Origin: JBKHYJ01 sp046565505
GTDB lineage: Bacteria > Acidobacteriota > Blastocatellia > UBA7656
NCBI GenBank assembly: GCA_046565505.1
Contig: JBKHYJ010000009.1
Coordinates: 1-64,000 of the forward strand
Reading direction: 5' to 3'
Length of the DNA: 64,000 nucleotides
Positions 7,858 to 15,159 of this stretch are shown here, piece after piece; the first letter of the stretch is position 1, and every line of letters starts with the position of its first letter. The position numbers were made by a program, and so were the translations under genes. The notes under the pieces were generated by a model. That model did no database searches. It saw nothing but the letters and a program-made list of their open reading frames with translations, and was not told the DNA's origin.

Positions 7858-8939
7858 TGCGCGTCGGGCTGATTATCTATGGCGACTTGCAGACGCTCAC
7901 GGGCGGCTATATTTACGACCGCAGGTTAGTCAATTACTTACGGGCGCGGGGAGATCAAGTCGAGGTGATCTCTCTCGCCTGGCGCAACTATAGCCGTCAT
8001 CTTACTGATAATTTATCTCGCGGCCTATTGCGTCGGTTACAGCAGGCGGACTTTGATGTGCTTATTCAAGATGAGCTCAACCATCCGTCTTTGTTCCTGT
8101 TGAATACGCGGCTGAAGCGGCGTGTTTATTACCCTATTGTTACACTCGTGCACCTCCTGCGCAGCAGCGAGTCGCATCCGGCGTGGCTGAGGCGTGTTTA
8201 TGAAGCCGTGGAGCGCGAGTACTTCAAGACCATTGCCGGGGCCATCTTCAATTGCAACACCACTCGTGATGCGGTTAACAAGCTCATGGGACGAGATATT
8301 CCCGGAGTCGTAGCATACCCCGGCAGCGACCATCTGCACTATGAAACATCTTTGGAAGAGGTCGCCGAGCGGGCGCGGCGGCCGGGACCGTTGCGAATAA
8401 TTTTCCTCGCCAATGTAGTCCCGGGCAAGGGATTAAATACCCTGATCGAAGCGCTGAGTAAAATGGCACCCGGAAGCTGGCGGCTGATGGTCGTAGGAAG
8501 CCTCATTATGGACCGTTCCTACTCGAATAGCATCCGCGATCAAATTGCCCACGCCGGGCTATCCGATTATGTGGACCTGGTGGGCGCAGTGCCCAACGAT
8601 GAGATTCCTGGTTACCTCGTCAAAAATCATGTCCTTGTTGTGCCGTCCAGCTACGAGGCGTTGGGAATTGCTTACCTCGAAGCGATGCGATGCGGACTGC
8701 CTGTTATTGCGACTGCGGCCGGCGGCGCTCATGAGATTGTAAGCCATGGCGAGGTAGGTTTCTTGACACATCCGGGCGACGCAGGCATGCTGGCTCAATA
8801 CCTGCGGCAAATGAATCGAGAACGAGGGCAACTGCTTGAGATGAGTCTGGCTGCTTATAAACGTGTCAGTACGCACCCTACGTGGAGCCAGACCTTCGGG
8901 CGTGTCCGCGGCTTTTTGCAATCATTGGTCATAGGCTAG
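7857..8939 (+). CDS. Glycosyltransferase, GT4 family
   Basis: A GT-B enzyme of 360 aa. The ATG at 7857 overlaps the TGA of the pterin gene and fits the family start MRVGLIIYGDLQTLTGGYIYD; a longer frame from 7812 is probably unused. The glycine-rich GGYIYDRRLV acceptor loop is at residues 15-24, IIFLANVVPGKGLNTLIEAL near 180, and the E-x7-E motif in PSSYEALGIAYLEAMRCGLP near 262. Tight coupling with a pterin-synthase-like and a dehydrogenase gene suggests the acceptor may be a pterin or a small molecule rather than a long glycan; this is inference. Confidence 0.85.
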   Translation: MRVGLIIYGDLQTLTGGYIYDRRLVNYLRARGDQVEVISLAWRNYSRHLTDNLSRGLLRRLQQADFDVLIQDELNHPSLFLLNTRLKRRVYYPIVTLVHLLRSSESHPAWLRRVYEAVEREYFKTIAGAIFNCNTTRDAVNKLMGRDIPGVVAYPGSDHLHYETSLEEVAERARRPGPLRIIFLANVVPGKGLNTLIEALSKMAPGSWRLMVVGSLIMDRSYSNSIRDQIAHAGLSDYVDLVGAVPNDEIPGYLVKNHVLVVPSSYEALGIAYLEAMRCGLPVIATAAGGAHEIVSHGEVGFLTHPGDAGMLAQYLRQMNRERGQLLEMSLAAYKRVSTHPTWSQTFGRVRGFLQSLVIG

Positions 8940-8965
8940 CAAGCCTGTGCCGGGGGCTCAGCATC

Positions 8966-9871
8966 TTGATCACGCATAACGAAATTCCAGCTTATTACGA
9001 TTGGCTCTCCCGCTATGTCCAGCTTGCCAACTGGCTAGCCTACAGGGATAGATTCGCCGGCTTCACCATGCATAAGAGGCTTTCGGCCCCGCCGGGTACG
9101 GAAGATGAGCGCCGAAGTATGGCGGGCCTGGAGCACGTCAATAATCGGCTGCTCGAAGCGGCTCATTTGCCGCTCAAACCTCGCGTGCTCGACGCGGGGT
9201 GCGGGTTCGGCGGGACGATCTTCCACTGGCACAGCCGCCTCGGCGGGTCTTACGACGGCCTCACCTTGAGCCGCGTGCAACTTCGCGTCGCACGGCGCGA
9301 AGCCATGCGCCGCGGCATTCATGCGGATTGCCACTTCCACCTCCAGAGCTACGACGCGCCGATAGCGGGGCCCTACGACGCGGTAGTTGCAATAGAGTCG
9401 CTCATACACTCGCGCGACCTCAACACGACCATCCCTAACCTCGCGAAGAGCCTGCGCCCTGGCGGGTTGATGGTCCTGCTCGACGATATGGCGGAGGCAG
9501 ACCTGGATAGCGAAGCGCCGGACGAAGCGAGGGCCTTGCGTATTCACTGGGGCTGCGCCCGCTACGCCATGCAGGAAGATTATAAGAAGGCGCTGGATGG
9601 CGCGCGCATGAATGTGATTCACCAGGAGGATTTCACTTCACAAGTCCAGCCCCGTAGCGCCGCGGTGCTCGACAGGCTGGAGGCGACATATGACCGTTTA
9701 TACAAAGTGATGCGCCTCACTTCCGCCCGGACGGTGTTGTCGGCCTACATAGGGGGGCTAGCGCTGGAACGGCTCTACCTGAAAGAAAAGGTGCGCTACA
9801 GATTAATCGTCGCTCGCAACGAGTCTGACGCAAGCAAAGGCATGACCGACGGAGATGCTGACCATGCCTGA
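8966..9871 (+). CDS. Class I SAM-dependent methyltransferase
   Basis: Motif I VLDAGCGFGGT lies near residue 75, then DGLTLSRVQLRVARREA (motif with ribose contact shifted), YDAVVAIESLIHS near 136 and LAKSLRPGGLMVLLDD near 159. The layout resembles sterol/small-molecule C- or O-methyltransferases of the Methyltransf_11 type. I chose TTG at 8966 because GGGGG lies just upstream and because the longer frame from 8882 would overlap the preceding glycosyltransferase by 58 bp. The last bases overlap the next gene. Confidence 0.8.
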   Translation: MITHNEIPAYYDWLSRYVQLANWLAYRDRFAGFTMHKRLSAPPGTEDERRSMAGLEHVNNRLLEAAHLPLKPRVLDAGCGFGGTIFHWHSRLGGSYDGLTLSRVQLRVARREAMRRGIHADCHFHLQSYDAPIAGPYDAVVAIESLIHSRDLNTTIPNLAKSLRPGGLMVLLDDMAEADLDSEAPDEARALRIHWGCARYAMQEDYKKALDGARMNVIHQEDFTSQVQPRSAAVLDRLEATYDRLYKVMRLTSARTVLSAYIGGLALERLYLKEKVRYRLIVARNESDASKGMTDGDADHA

Positions 9872-10478
9872 ATTCACCAGCGAATATGAATCCTGTCCGG
9901 AGGTCTGTGGGGAGATGGACCGCCCGGGGCTGGCGCTTGATATGCCGCTTTGGGTGGACCACACAAAAGACGAAACAACTGTCGATCAAGCCCGAATAGA
10001 GGCAGAGCTAGACAAGCTGAACCTCGGCGGCAAAAACATTCTGCATGTCGGAGTCGGGAATTCAAAATTTGCCCGGCGTTTCGCTGGCAGGGCCTCTCTC
10101 ATAGACGGGTTGACTGTGAGCCACAATGAAAAAACGCTCGCCGATTCGGCGGGGATCAGTAACTACACGGTGTATTTGCTAAACAAGTACAGCAGAGAGT
10201 TCATTCTGACGATTAAAAACAGCTACGACTTCGTAATCGATAACAACCTGGCGAGCTTCGCCTGTTGTAAGTATCACTTTTACCTGATGCTGGATAACTA
10301 CATCTGGTCGTTAAAACCGGGCGGGCGGATTCTAACAGATCAGCAAGGCATGGACTGGGTAATCGAGGACCCGCGTTGGAAACTAACCTATCAGGACTTG
10401 CTCGCTCTGGAGAATAAATTCCCGGTGAAGGCGAGCAGAATCACCGACACGGTCTTCTCGATTCAGGCGGTTAAATGA
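9864..10478 (+). CDS. Small methyltransferase-like protein
   Basis: A 204-aa protein with ILHVGVGNSKFARRF near residue 58, a motif-I-like glycine loop, SYDFVIDNNLASF near 118 (motif-II-like) and IWSLKPGGRIL near 145. The ATG at 9864 is preferred to 9855 because GGAG stands nine bases before it. It overlaps the previous gene by 8 bp. Motif I departs from the usual GxGxG and the next strand lacks a clear acidic end, as in the protein at 4666-5250; both may be divergent relatives within the same pathway. Substrate unknown. Confidence 0.6.
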   Translation: MPEFTSEYESCPEVCGEMDRPGLALDMPLWVDHTKDETTVDQARIEAELDKLNLGGKNILHVGVGNSKFARRFAGRASLIDGLTVSHNEKTLADSAGISNYTVYLLNKYSREFILTIKNSYDFVIDNNLASFACCKYHFYLMLDNYIWSLKPGGRILTDQQGMDWVIEDPRWKLTYQDLLALENKFPVKASRITDTVFSIQAVK

Positions 10479-10503
10479 TCCGTGCGCGAAGCAGGAGGAG
10501 CTT

Positions 10504-11370
10504 ATGGCGCATAATCCCTTTCTGAAGAAACTGGGGTTCGATGCCAGAGACCGCGTCGTTATTATCAACGCGGATGACATCGGAATGTGTCAGGCTACGC
10601 TGGGCGCCTTCTCCGACCTCGTCGAATCCGGGCTCGTCTCTTCCGGGTCAGTGATGGTGCCTTGTCCCTGGTTCCCTGACGCGGCCAGGTTCTGCCGCGA
10701 GCGCCAGTTTGTAGACATCGGCGTCCACCTGACGCTAACAAGCGAGTGGGACGGCTACCGCTGGGCGCCCATCTCGACCCGCGACCCGGCGTCCGGGCTG
10801 ATTGATTCAGAGGGCTATTTCTACCGCAATCAATCCATGTGGGCACGCCCAGATGGGCAAGCTATTAGCGCCGAGATGCTCGCCCAGATTATTCGGGCGC
10901 GACAGGCCGGCCTGAACCTGACTCACATCAACTGCCACATGTTCGCGACCCTGGACGTGCGGCTCGTAGGGCGCTACGTCGAGCTGGGTTTCAACCAGCA
11001 GTTGCCTATCCTGATGGTGAGGCAACCGCAATGGGTTCAAATACTGTCGGAGCGGGCCATCAATGAGTGGGAAGAGCGAGGGCTTCCGGTCTTCGATCAC
11101 TTGAGGGAGATGTACTTGAATAGGCCTGCGGAAGGTCGGCTGGATCAAGCGCGAGACGTGTTTAATAATCTGCCGCCGGGCCTGACCTACTTTATGATTC
11201 ATCCGGCGCAGGACACGCCTGAGCTGAGGGCAATTACCGGCGATTGGCCGCAGCGCGCGGCGGACTATGAGACTTTCATGAGCGCGCAATTGCGCGACCA
11301 TGTGCGTAAATCCGGCGCACAGGTGATCGGCTGGCGAGCGCTGCGAGACGCGATGCGAGCGGGCCTTTAA
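10504..11370 (+). CDS. YdjC/ChbG-type carbohydrate deacetylase
   Basis: A 288-aa member of the YdjC family, which removes N- or O-acetyl groups from sugars using a divalent metal. Visible features are IINADDIGMC near residue 21 with the catalytic and metal-binding aspartates, VDIGVHLTLTSEW near 70 (metal His) and LTHINCHMFATLDV near 139 (second metal His). GGAGGAG seven bases before the ATG is the strongest ribosome site of this cluster. It closes the plus-strand glycan run, 44 bp from the end of the convergent MoSto gene. Confidence 0.85.
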   Translation: MAHNPFLKKLGFDARDRVVIINADDIGMCQATLGAFSDLVESGLVSSGSVMVPCPWFPDAARFCRERQFVDIGVHLTLTSEWDGYRWAPISTRDPASGLIDSEGYFYRNQSMWARPDGQAISAEMLAQIIRARQAGLNLTHINCHMFATLDVRLVGRYVELGFNQQLPILMVRQPQWVQILSERAINEWEERGLPVFDHLREMYLNRPAEGRLDQARDVFNNLPPGLTYFMIHPAQDTPELRAITGDWPQRAADYETFMSAQLRDHVRKSGAQVIGWRALRDAMRAGL

Positions 11371-11413
11371 CTTGCCTCATAGCCAGGTGCCGCTTGAGTC
11401 AGTGCGACGTTGC

Positions 11414-12262
11414 CTACACACGATTCCGCGGGCTATCTGCGTATACCACAGTGCCGACATGCTCGCCCTCAAGCGCCGCTATAATTCGATCCGGGTGGCG
11501 ACCGTTAATAATCTGAAATGATCGCAGGAGCCTGGCGTTATCAAGCAATTCGAGCAGAACCCTCTCGAATGGCAGCGTTTCAAAGTCGCGCTTTCTAAGC
11601 TCGGAGGTGCCTATCTCCCGAATGAAATCCGCGCCGGAATGTCGCTTCGGGTCGCGGTCGTAAAGGCCATCAACATCTTTCACCAAAACCATAGATTTGC
11701 AGCCGAAACATTCGGCTAGCAGGAATGAGCCCGCGTCGGTGCGGTGCGGCGGTATGCGGCCGACCGCGGGCGGGTGCTCCCAAAGCGAGTAAGGGGGGAC
11801 GCCGTTGAAGACCACGCCAGGCGCGCTCTTCAGGAAAAGCGGCAGCAAATGCCCGAAGAGGTCAGGGGGAATTGCCACTACTCCGTAGGGGGCCAGCAGG
11901 CTGCCAAGTATGTGCGCGTTGGCCAGGGCATCGGCCATCGCTAATTGCGCAAGCACGCCGCTCGGAAGCCCCATGTCTATGCCGATTGAGAAGACGTGAC
12001 GACTCCTTATGCCCCCCCCCGTCCCGATTATTAGTTTTTTCGACTGCAAACAGTAGGAGAGGGCTTCGACAACGGGGTAAACGACCTCTCGGCCTGAATC
12101 AATAATTGATCGCCCCCCCACTTTAATCACGTGCGCATCGGGAAGCATGCGGAAGACGGGGGTCTCTGTCTTCCTCTGCACGTCCTTATCCAGCAGGGTC
12201 TCCCGCATGAGCATTGATTCGACGTGATGCCGCCCGTCAGGCTTATTGGATGAATCGGTCAA
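11414..12262 (-). CDS. Molybdenum storage protein subunit (MoSto, amino-acid-kinase fold)
   Basis: MoSto is a cytoplasmic heterohexamer that stores polyoxomolybdate clusters at the cost of ATP. This 282-aa subunit shows the family signatures: VIKVGGRSIID near residue 45, LIIGTGGGIRSRHVFSIG near 76, VGRIPPHRTDAGSFLLAECF near 167, VLVKDVDGLYDRDP near 192 and GEHVGTVVY near the end. It resembles the beta subunit of the Azotobacter protein more than the alpha. Start: TTG at 12262, because AAGGAGGGGAG lies ten bases upstream; Met17 is an alternative. It follows the second subunit by 80 bp on the same strand. An eight-G run lies in frame at the phosphate-binding loop. Confidence 0.9.
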   Translation of the reverse strand: MTDSSNKPDGRHHVESMLMRETLLDKDVQRKTETPVFRMLPDAHVIKVGGRSIIDSGREVVYPVVEALSYCLQSKKLIIGTGGGIRSRHVFSIGIDMGLPSGVLAQLAMADALANAHILGSLLAPYGVVAIPPDLFGHLLPLFLKSAPGVVFNGVPPYSLWEHPPAVGRIPPHRTDAGSFLLAECFGCKSMVLVKDVDGLYDRDPKRHSGADFIREIGTSELRKRDFETLPFERVLLELLDNARLLRSFQIINGRHPDRIIAALEGEHVGTVVYADSPRNRV

Positions 12263-12342
12263 TTGAATCTCCCCTCCTTGTCAGGTTGCGGATTGATTGG
12301 AAAATCTATGTTAGGCGCGCGGCGTAACTGTTTCCGCGCCGC

Positions 12343-13173
12343 TCAATCGGCGGTGATGATCGTGCCGACGTGCTCCCCATTCAGCGCCCTTGTCAAGTTG
12401 CCGTGCTCCAGCCCATTGATTACCTGAATCGACCGCCTGTAGGTGGCGTTCCGCATCAACTCAAGGACGCTGCGCTCTACGACCAAATCCTGGAGGTCGA
12501 GCTTGGTGAGTTCGGCCACAGTAATTTTAGGGATGAGCTTGGCGTTGCGGTCCTTCTTCGGGTCCGCCGTGTAGAGCCCGTTCTCGTCCTTGATGTAGAT
12601 CATGGACTTTGCCCCGAAGACTTCGCTGACCAGGTAGCTGCCGGTGTCGGTCCTGTGCGGGGGTATGCGCCCCAGAGTCGGGTTCGTGTGCCAGTAAATG
12701 TAAGGAGGCATGCCAAAGAAAATCACGGCCCCGCGGTCGGCCAGGTAGTGCGGGAGCTGCGCGAACTGAGCGGGCTCGATGAAAGGGATTCCATGCTTGG
12801 CTAGAAGGTAGTTTAGTATCCGGGCATTCTGCATGCTGACGAATGTGCCTAGCACGCTCAGCACGCCCGTCGGCAGACCCAGATCAAGCCCCACGCTGTA
12901 GGCATGCCTGGCCCGTGTGCCCGCGCCCGTCCCCACTATCATCTTGTGGTGGGGAAGGTTTTCAACAATCTCTTCTATCAGCGGGAAGACGGCCGCGCGG
13001 CCCCTGTCAATGAAGCTCTGCCCGCCGATCTTGATGACGTTAGCTTCGGGCAGTATTTGCACTGGCGAAGGCTCGCCAGTTTGCGCCATCAGGCGTACCT
13101 CGTCAAGAGAGCCCACGATCAATGATTTGCCGAGTTCGGTGAGGAGATCATTTTGCATTTGTTTGTCGCTCAC
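12343..13173 (-). CDS. Molybdenum storage protein subunit (MoSto), upstream copy
   Basis: The partner subunit, 276 aa, about 40-45% identical by eye to its downstream neighbour. ILPEANVIKIGGQSFIDRGR near residue 40, VGTGAGTRARHAYSVGLDLG near 78, LGRIPPHRTDTGSYL near 168, IYIKDENGLYTADPKKD near 194 and the terminal GEHVGTIITAD closely match the Azotobacter beta subunit as I remember it. Start GTG 13173 lacks a clear ribosome site; an ATG five codons later is possible. Having two beta-like subunits rather than a clear alpha/beta pair is unusual. No nitrogenase gene is in the window. The mirror copy at 63726 is cut by the window end. Confidence 0.9.
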   Translation of the reverse strand: MSDKQMQNDLLTELGKSLIVGSLDEVRLMAQTGEPSPVQILPEANVIKIGGQSFIDRGRAAVFPLIEEIVENLPHHKMIVGTGAGTRARHAYSVGLDLGLPTGVLSVLGTFVSMQNARILNYLLAKHGIPFIEPAQFAQLPHYLADRGAVIFFGMPPYIYWHTNPTLGRIPPHRTDTGSYLVSEVFGAKSMIYIKDENGLYTADPKKDRNAKLIPKITVAELTKLDLQDLVVERSVLELMRNATYRRSIQVINGLEHGNLTRALNGEHVGTIITAD

Positions 13174-13200
13174 TGTAACGCATATTAAGATACCAAATCG

Positions 13201-13231
13201 CTTTTAAAATCCCGCCCGTGCTGCGGGGCGG
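13201..13231 (-). terminator. Probable rho-independent terminator
   Basis: Reading leftward after the methyltransferase gene, CCGCCC pairs with GGGCGG around an eight-base loop and is followed by GATTTTAAAAG. The stem is short but all GC. It would separate the methyltransferase from the MoSto genes. Confidence 0.45.
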
Positions 13232-13245
13232 CAGACTGCTGTAAG

Positions 13246-14055
13246 TCATTCCGGCCGAGCGGGCGGCACCCGAACAGAGCGAAGCGCGTATGATTCATCG
13301 GATTCAAATTCCTTATCCAAGCCGCCGAATACTTCCTCCGCCCATAGCTCTAGCTCGGACAGTATCTCGTCTCTAACGTCGCGCGGCACGGGGACGCCGC
13401 CCAGTCCTTTAAGCTGCCGCCACGCGTCTAGTGACTGGCGTGGGCTTATTAACACTTTCCACTTGGCGACAGTCACGGTCTCCAAAACATTCGCGCCGCG
13501 ACCCCGGCACGATTCAAACAGTCTTCGGTTGTACTGCTTACCATGCCTGCCTTGGAACCCGTGCCCGCGCAGCCGTTCGAGCATTTCGGCAGCCATCCGA
13601 GCCCTCACACCTGCGGGGTCTCGGTCCACGCGCCCGACGACCAGTGTCGCGCCACATCCGTGTGCGACGCGGAACACTTCTGAAGCCACATGCTCTGGTT
13701 CGAGCAGGTGCATGGCCCGCGAGCTGAAAATGATTCGAGCCGCATGATCTCGAATCGGCCAGCCCGCGTTGCCATCGGCTTGAATGAGTAGCCTGTCCCC
13801 CAGGTCATTCAGTCGATGGCGGAACTCCTTAAGCATGGCCGCCGACAGATCGAACCCGGCATAGCGTAGCGGGCATGCGAACCATTGACCGATTTGCCCT
13901 GTTCCCGGCCCGACCTCCACAATCAGATCGCCCCGCCCCGCCTCTCCAATATTAACCACCGCGTCCGCAATATTGCGGCAAAACTCCTGAGGGAGGCCGA
14001 GTCGCATGTCAAACGCTCCCGCTATGGCATCGAACAAATTGGGGCTAAGTTCCAT
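13246..14055 (-). CDS. Class I SAM-dependent methyltransferase
   Basis: A 269-aa protein from Met19 of the long frame (MELSPNLFDAIAGAFDMR), which I prefer to the ATG at 14109 because the first 18 residues are basic and unlike the family. Motif I LIVEVGPGTGQIG lies about 43 residues in, followed by YAGFDLSAAMLKEF with the ribose-binding Asp and ARIIFSSRAMHLL (motif II). The second half, with many Arg and Trp, has no recognised relative. It diverges from the Spy-like gene across a short dyad-bearing promoter region. Its substrate is unknown. Confidence 0.75.
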   Translation of the reverse strand: MELSPNLFDAIAGAFDMRLGLPQEFCRNIADAVVNIGEAGRGDLIVEVGPGTGQIGQWFACPLRYAGFDLSAAMLKEFRHRLNDLGDRLLIQADGNAGWPIRDHAARIIFSSRAMHLLEPEHVASEVFRVAHGCGATLVVGRVDRDPAGVRARMAAEMLERLRGHGFQGRHGKQYNRRLFESCRGRGANVLETVTVAKWKVLISPRQSLDAWRQLKGLGGVPVPRDVRDEILSELELWAEEVFGGLDKEFESDESYALRSVRVPPARPE

Positions 14056-14124
14056 GAAGTTCCCTGAGCGTCTATCTACAACTTTTATATGCGGACGTGG
14101 TAGCCGCAAGAAGGCTCTCTCGTT

Positions 14125-14145
14125 GCATAACGGGGCCTGTTATGC
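14125..14145. promoter_or_regulatory. Dyad operator-like site
   Basis: GCATAAC and GTTATGC form perfect 7-bp arms around GGGGCCT in the 138-bp divergent region between the methyltransferase and Spy-like genes. The right arm contains TGTTATGCT, which could be an extended -10 element for the Spy-like gene, so a bound regulator would block or reshape that promoter. No regulator gene is nearby. Confidence 0.4.
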
Positions 14146-14193
14146 TAGCATCACGGCGTAAGATACATCCCTGAAAAAGGACCGGAGTATACC

Positions 14194-14679
14194 ATGAAAA
14201 GATGGATGGCACAACGACCCGTTGCTGTTCAGCCCGCATCCGGCGACGAGCAGGCGGGGGACAATCAGATAAGCGGGCCCGATCAGCGGTCGTCTGGACG
14301 CCGCGGGCATCTGAAGCAGGTCGGTGGTGTTGGCATGCTGCTTCATCACGTCGAGGACTTCGACCTTACAGAAGATCAGGTGGAGAAGTTGACTAATCTT
14401 CAGACTGATTTCGAGCTTGAGAAGGTCGATCTTGACGCCGCCTTGCGCAAAGCGAAAATCAGACTTCGCGCGTTGATGCGAGATGTCGAGGCCGACGAGA
14501 GAGATGTAATGCAGGCCATTGACGAAGTGTCAAAGGGCGAGGGCGATCTTCGGAAGATGCGTTACAATCACTTGAAGCAGACCCGCGCCTTACTGAACAG
14601 CGACCAGCGGAACAGTCTCAAGTCTTTTCACCTGAAACAGTCGCGCGCGAAGGCCCAGGGGGGCCGCGGCGGGCGATAA
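14194..14679 (+). CDS. Spy/CpxP-like (LTxxQ) protein
   Basis: A 161-aa, strongly charged, helical protein with two LTxxQ-type motifs (LTEDQ at 58-62; LLNSDQ at 133-138) separated by a long amphipathic helix, the plan of Spy, CpxP, ZraP and CnrX. These act in the periplasm as chaperones or metal sensors. Here, however, no signal peptide is visible: the first 40 residues are polar and start MKRWMAQRPV. The protein may be cytoplasmic, or its start may be wrong. It precedes two multicopper oxidases, so a role in copper or envelope stress is plausible. GGACCGGAG lies upstream of the ATG. Confidence 0.6.
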   Translation: MKRWMAQRPVAVQPASGDEQAGDNQISGPDQRSSGRRGHLKQVGGVGMLLHHVEDFDLTEDQVEKLTNLQTDFELEKVDLDAALRKAKIRLRALMRDVEADERDVMQAIDEVSKGEGDLRKMRYNHLKQTRALLNSDQRNSLKSFHLKQSRAKAQGGRGGR

Positions 14680-15159
14680 TGGTTTCCGAGCTAATCCCTC
14701 TGCCTTGACGTTCGTTCTCGTGGGATGAGCTCGGCAGTAGACTCGGGCCTGCGACCCGGCCATTTTCTAACGTGTGCTGATCAGGATTGGCATAAACCTC
14801 CACCTCACGATCAAAGCATAGGGCGTCATTCGTGTCAGGTTAAGGTCTCGAAAACGCAGGCGACGATCTTACTTTTTGGCCTTATTGATAGTTTTCGTAT
14901 CATTGGTTACCAAGGTTTCGCGCACAATTCTAACAAAGCAGTAATCCGTTTTAGCTCCCGCTGCGTTGCGAAGGCAGGATTCTTTGCAAGCAGAGCAGTC
15001 TAGCAGCAGAAGTCCGGTCACTTAGGTTCTTACTCTTTGTCAGCCGATTCTAAGGCTGGCGTACTGGCACCTACAATCTAAGGAATAGAGCTTAAAGGGA
15101 GGCTTAACGGTTATGGCACTTCCGCCCCGGGCCGTTAAGCAAGACGAGAGGAGACTTCA
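14680..15159 (+). other. 480-bp leader region before the multicopper oxidases
   Basis: No supported gene; a 92-codon frame (14725-15003) starts weakly and has no recognisable product. CAGCC and GGCTG form a small hairpin at 15041-15058. A TACAAT -10-like hexamer lies at 15072 without a good -35. The most definite element is the inverted repeat at 15102-15140. Confidence 0.5.
15102..15140 (+). promoter_or_regulatory. Inverted repeat in the oxidase 5' leader
   Basis: GCTTAACGG (15102-15110) and CCGTTAAGC (15132-15140) are perfect 9-bp arms around a 21-base GC-rich loop, ending five bases before the ribosome site GAGAGGAG. As RNA it could fold next to the ribosome site of the first oxidase; as DNA it could be an operator. 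Confidence 0.45.

Noticed and set aside
12001..12030. Run of eight C (12011-12018) as a possible frameshift in the MoSto gene
   Set aside because: The frame stays open through the run and encodes GTGGGIRSRH, which aligns with GTGAGTRARH of the neighbouring subunit.
14725..15003. 92-codon frame in the oxidase leader
   Set aside because: No ribosome site or family resemblance; codon use differs from the surrounding genes.
15064..15080. Sigma-54-like sequence CTGGCAC before the oxidases
   Set aside because: The matching TGC element at the proper distance is missing.
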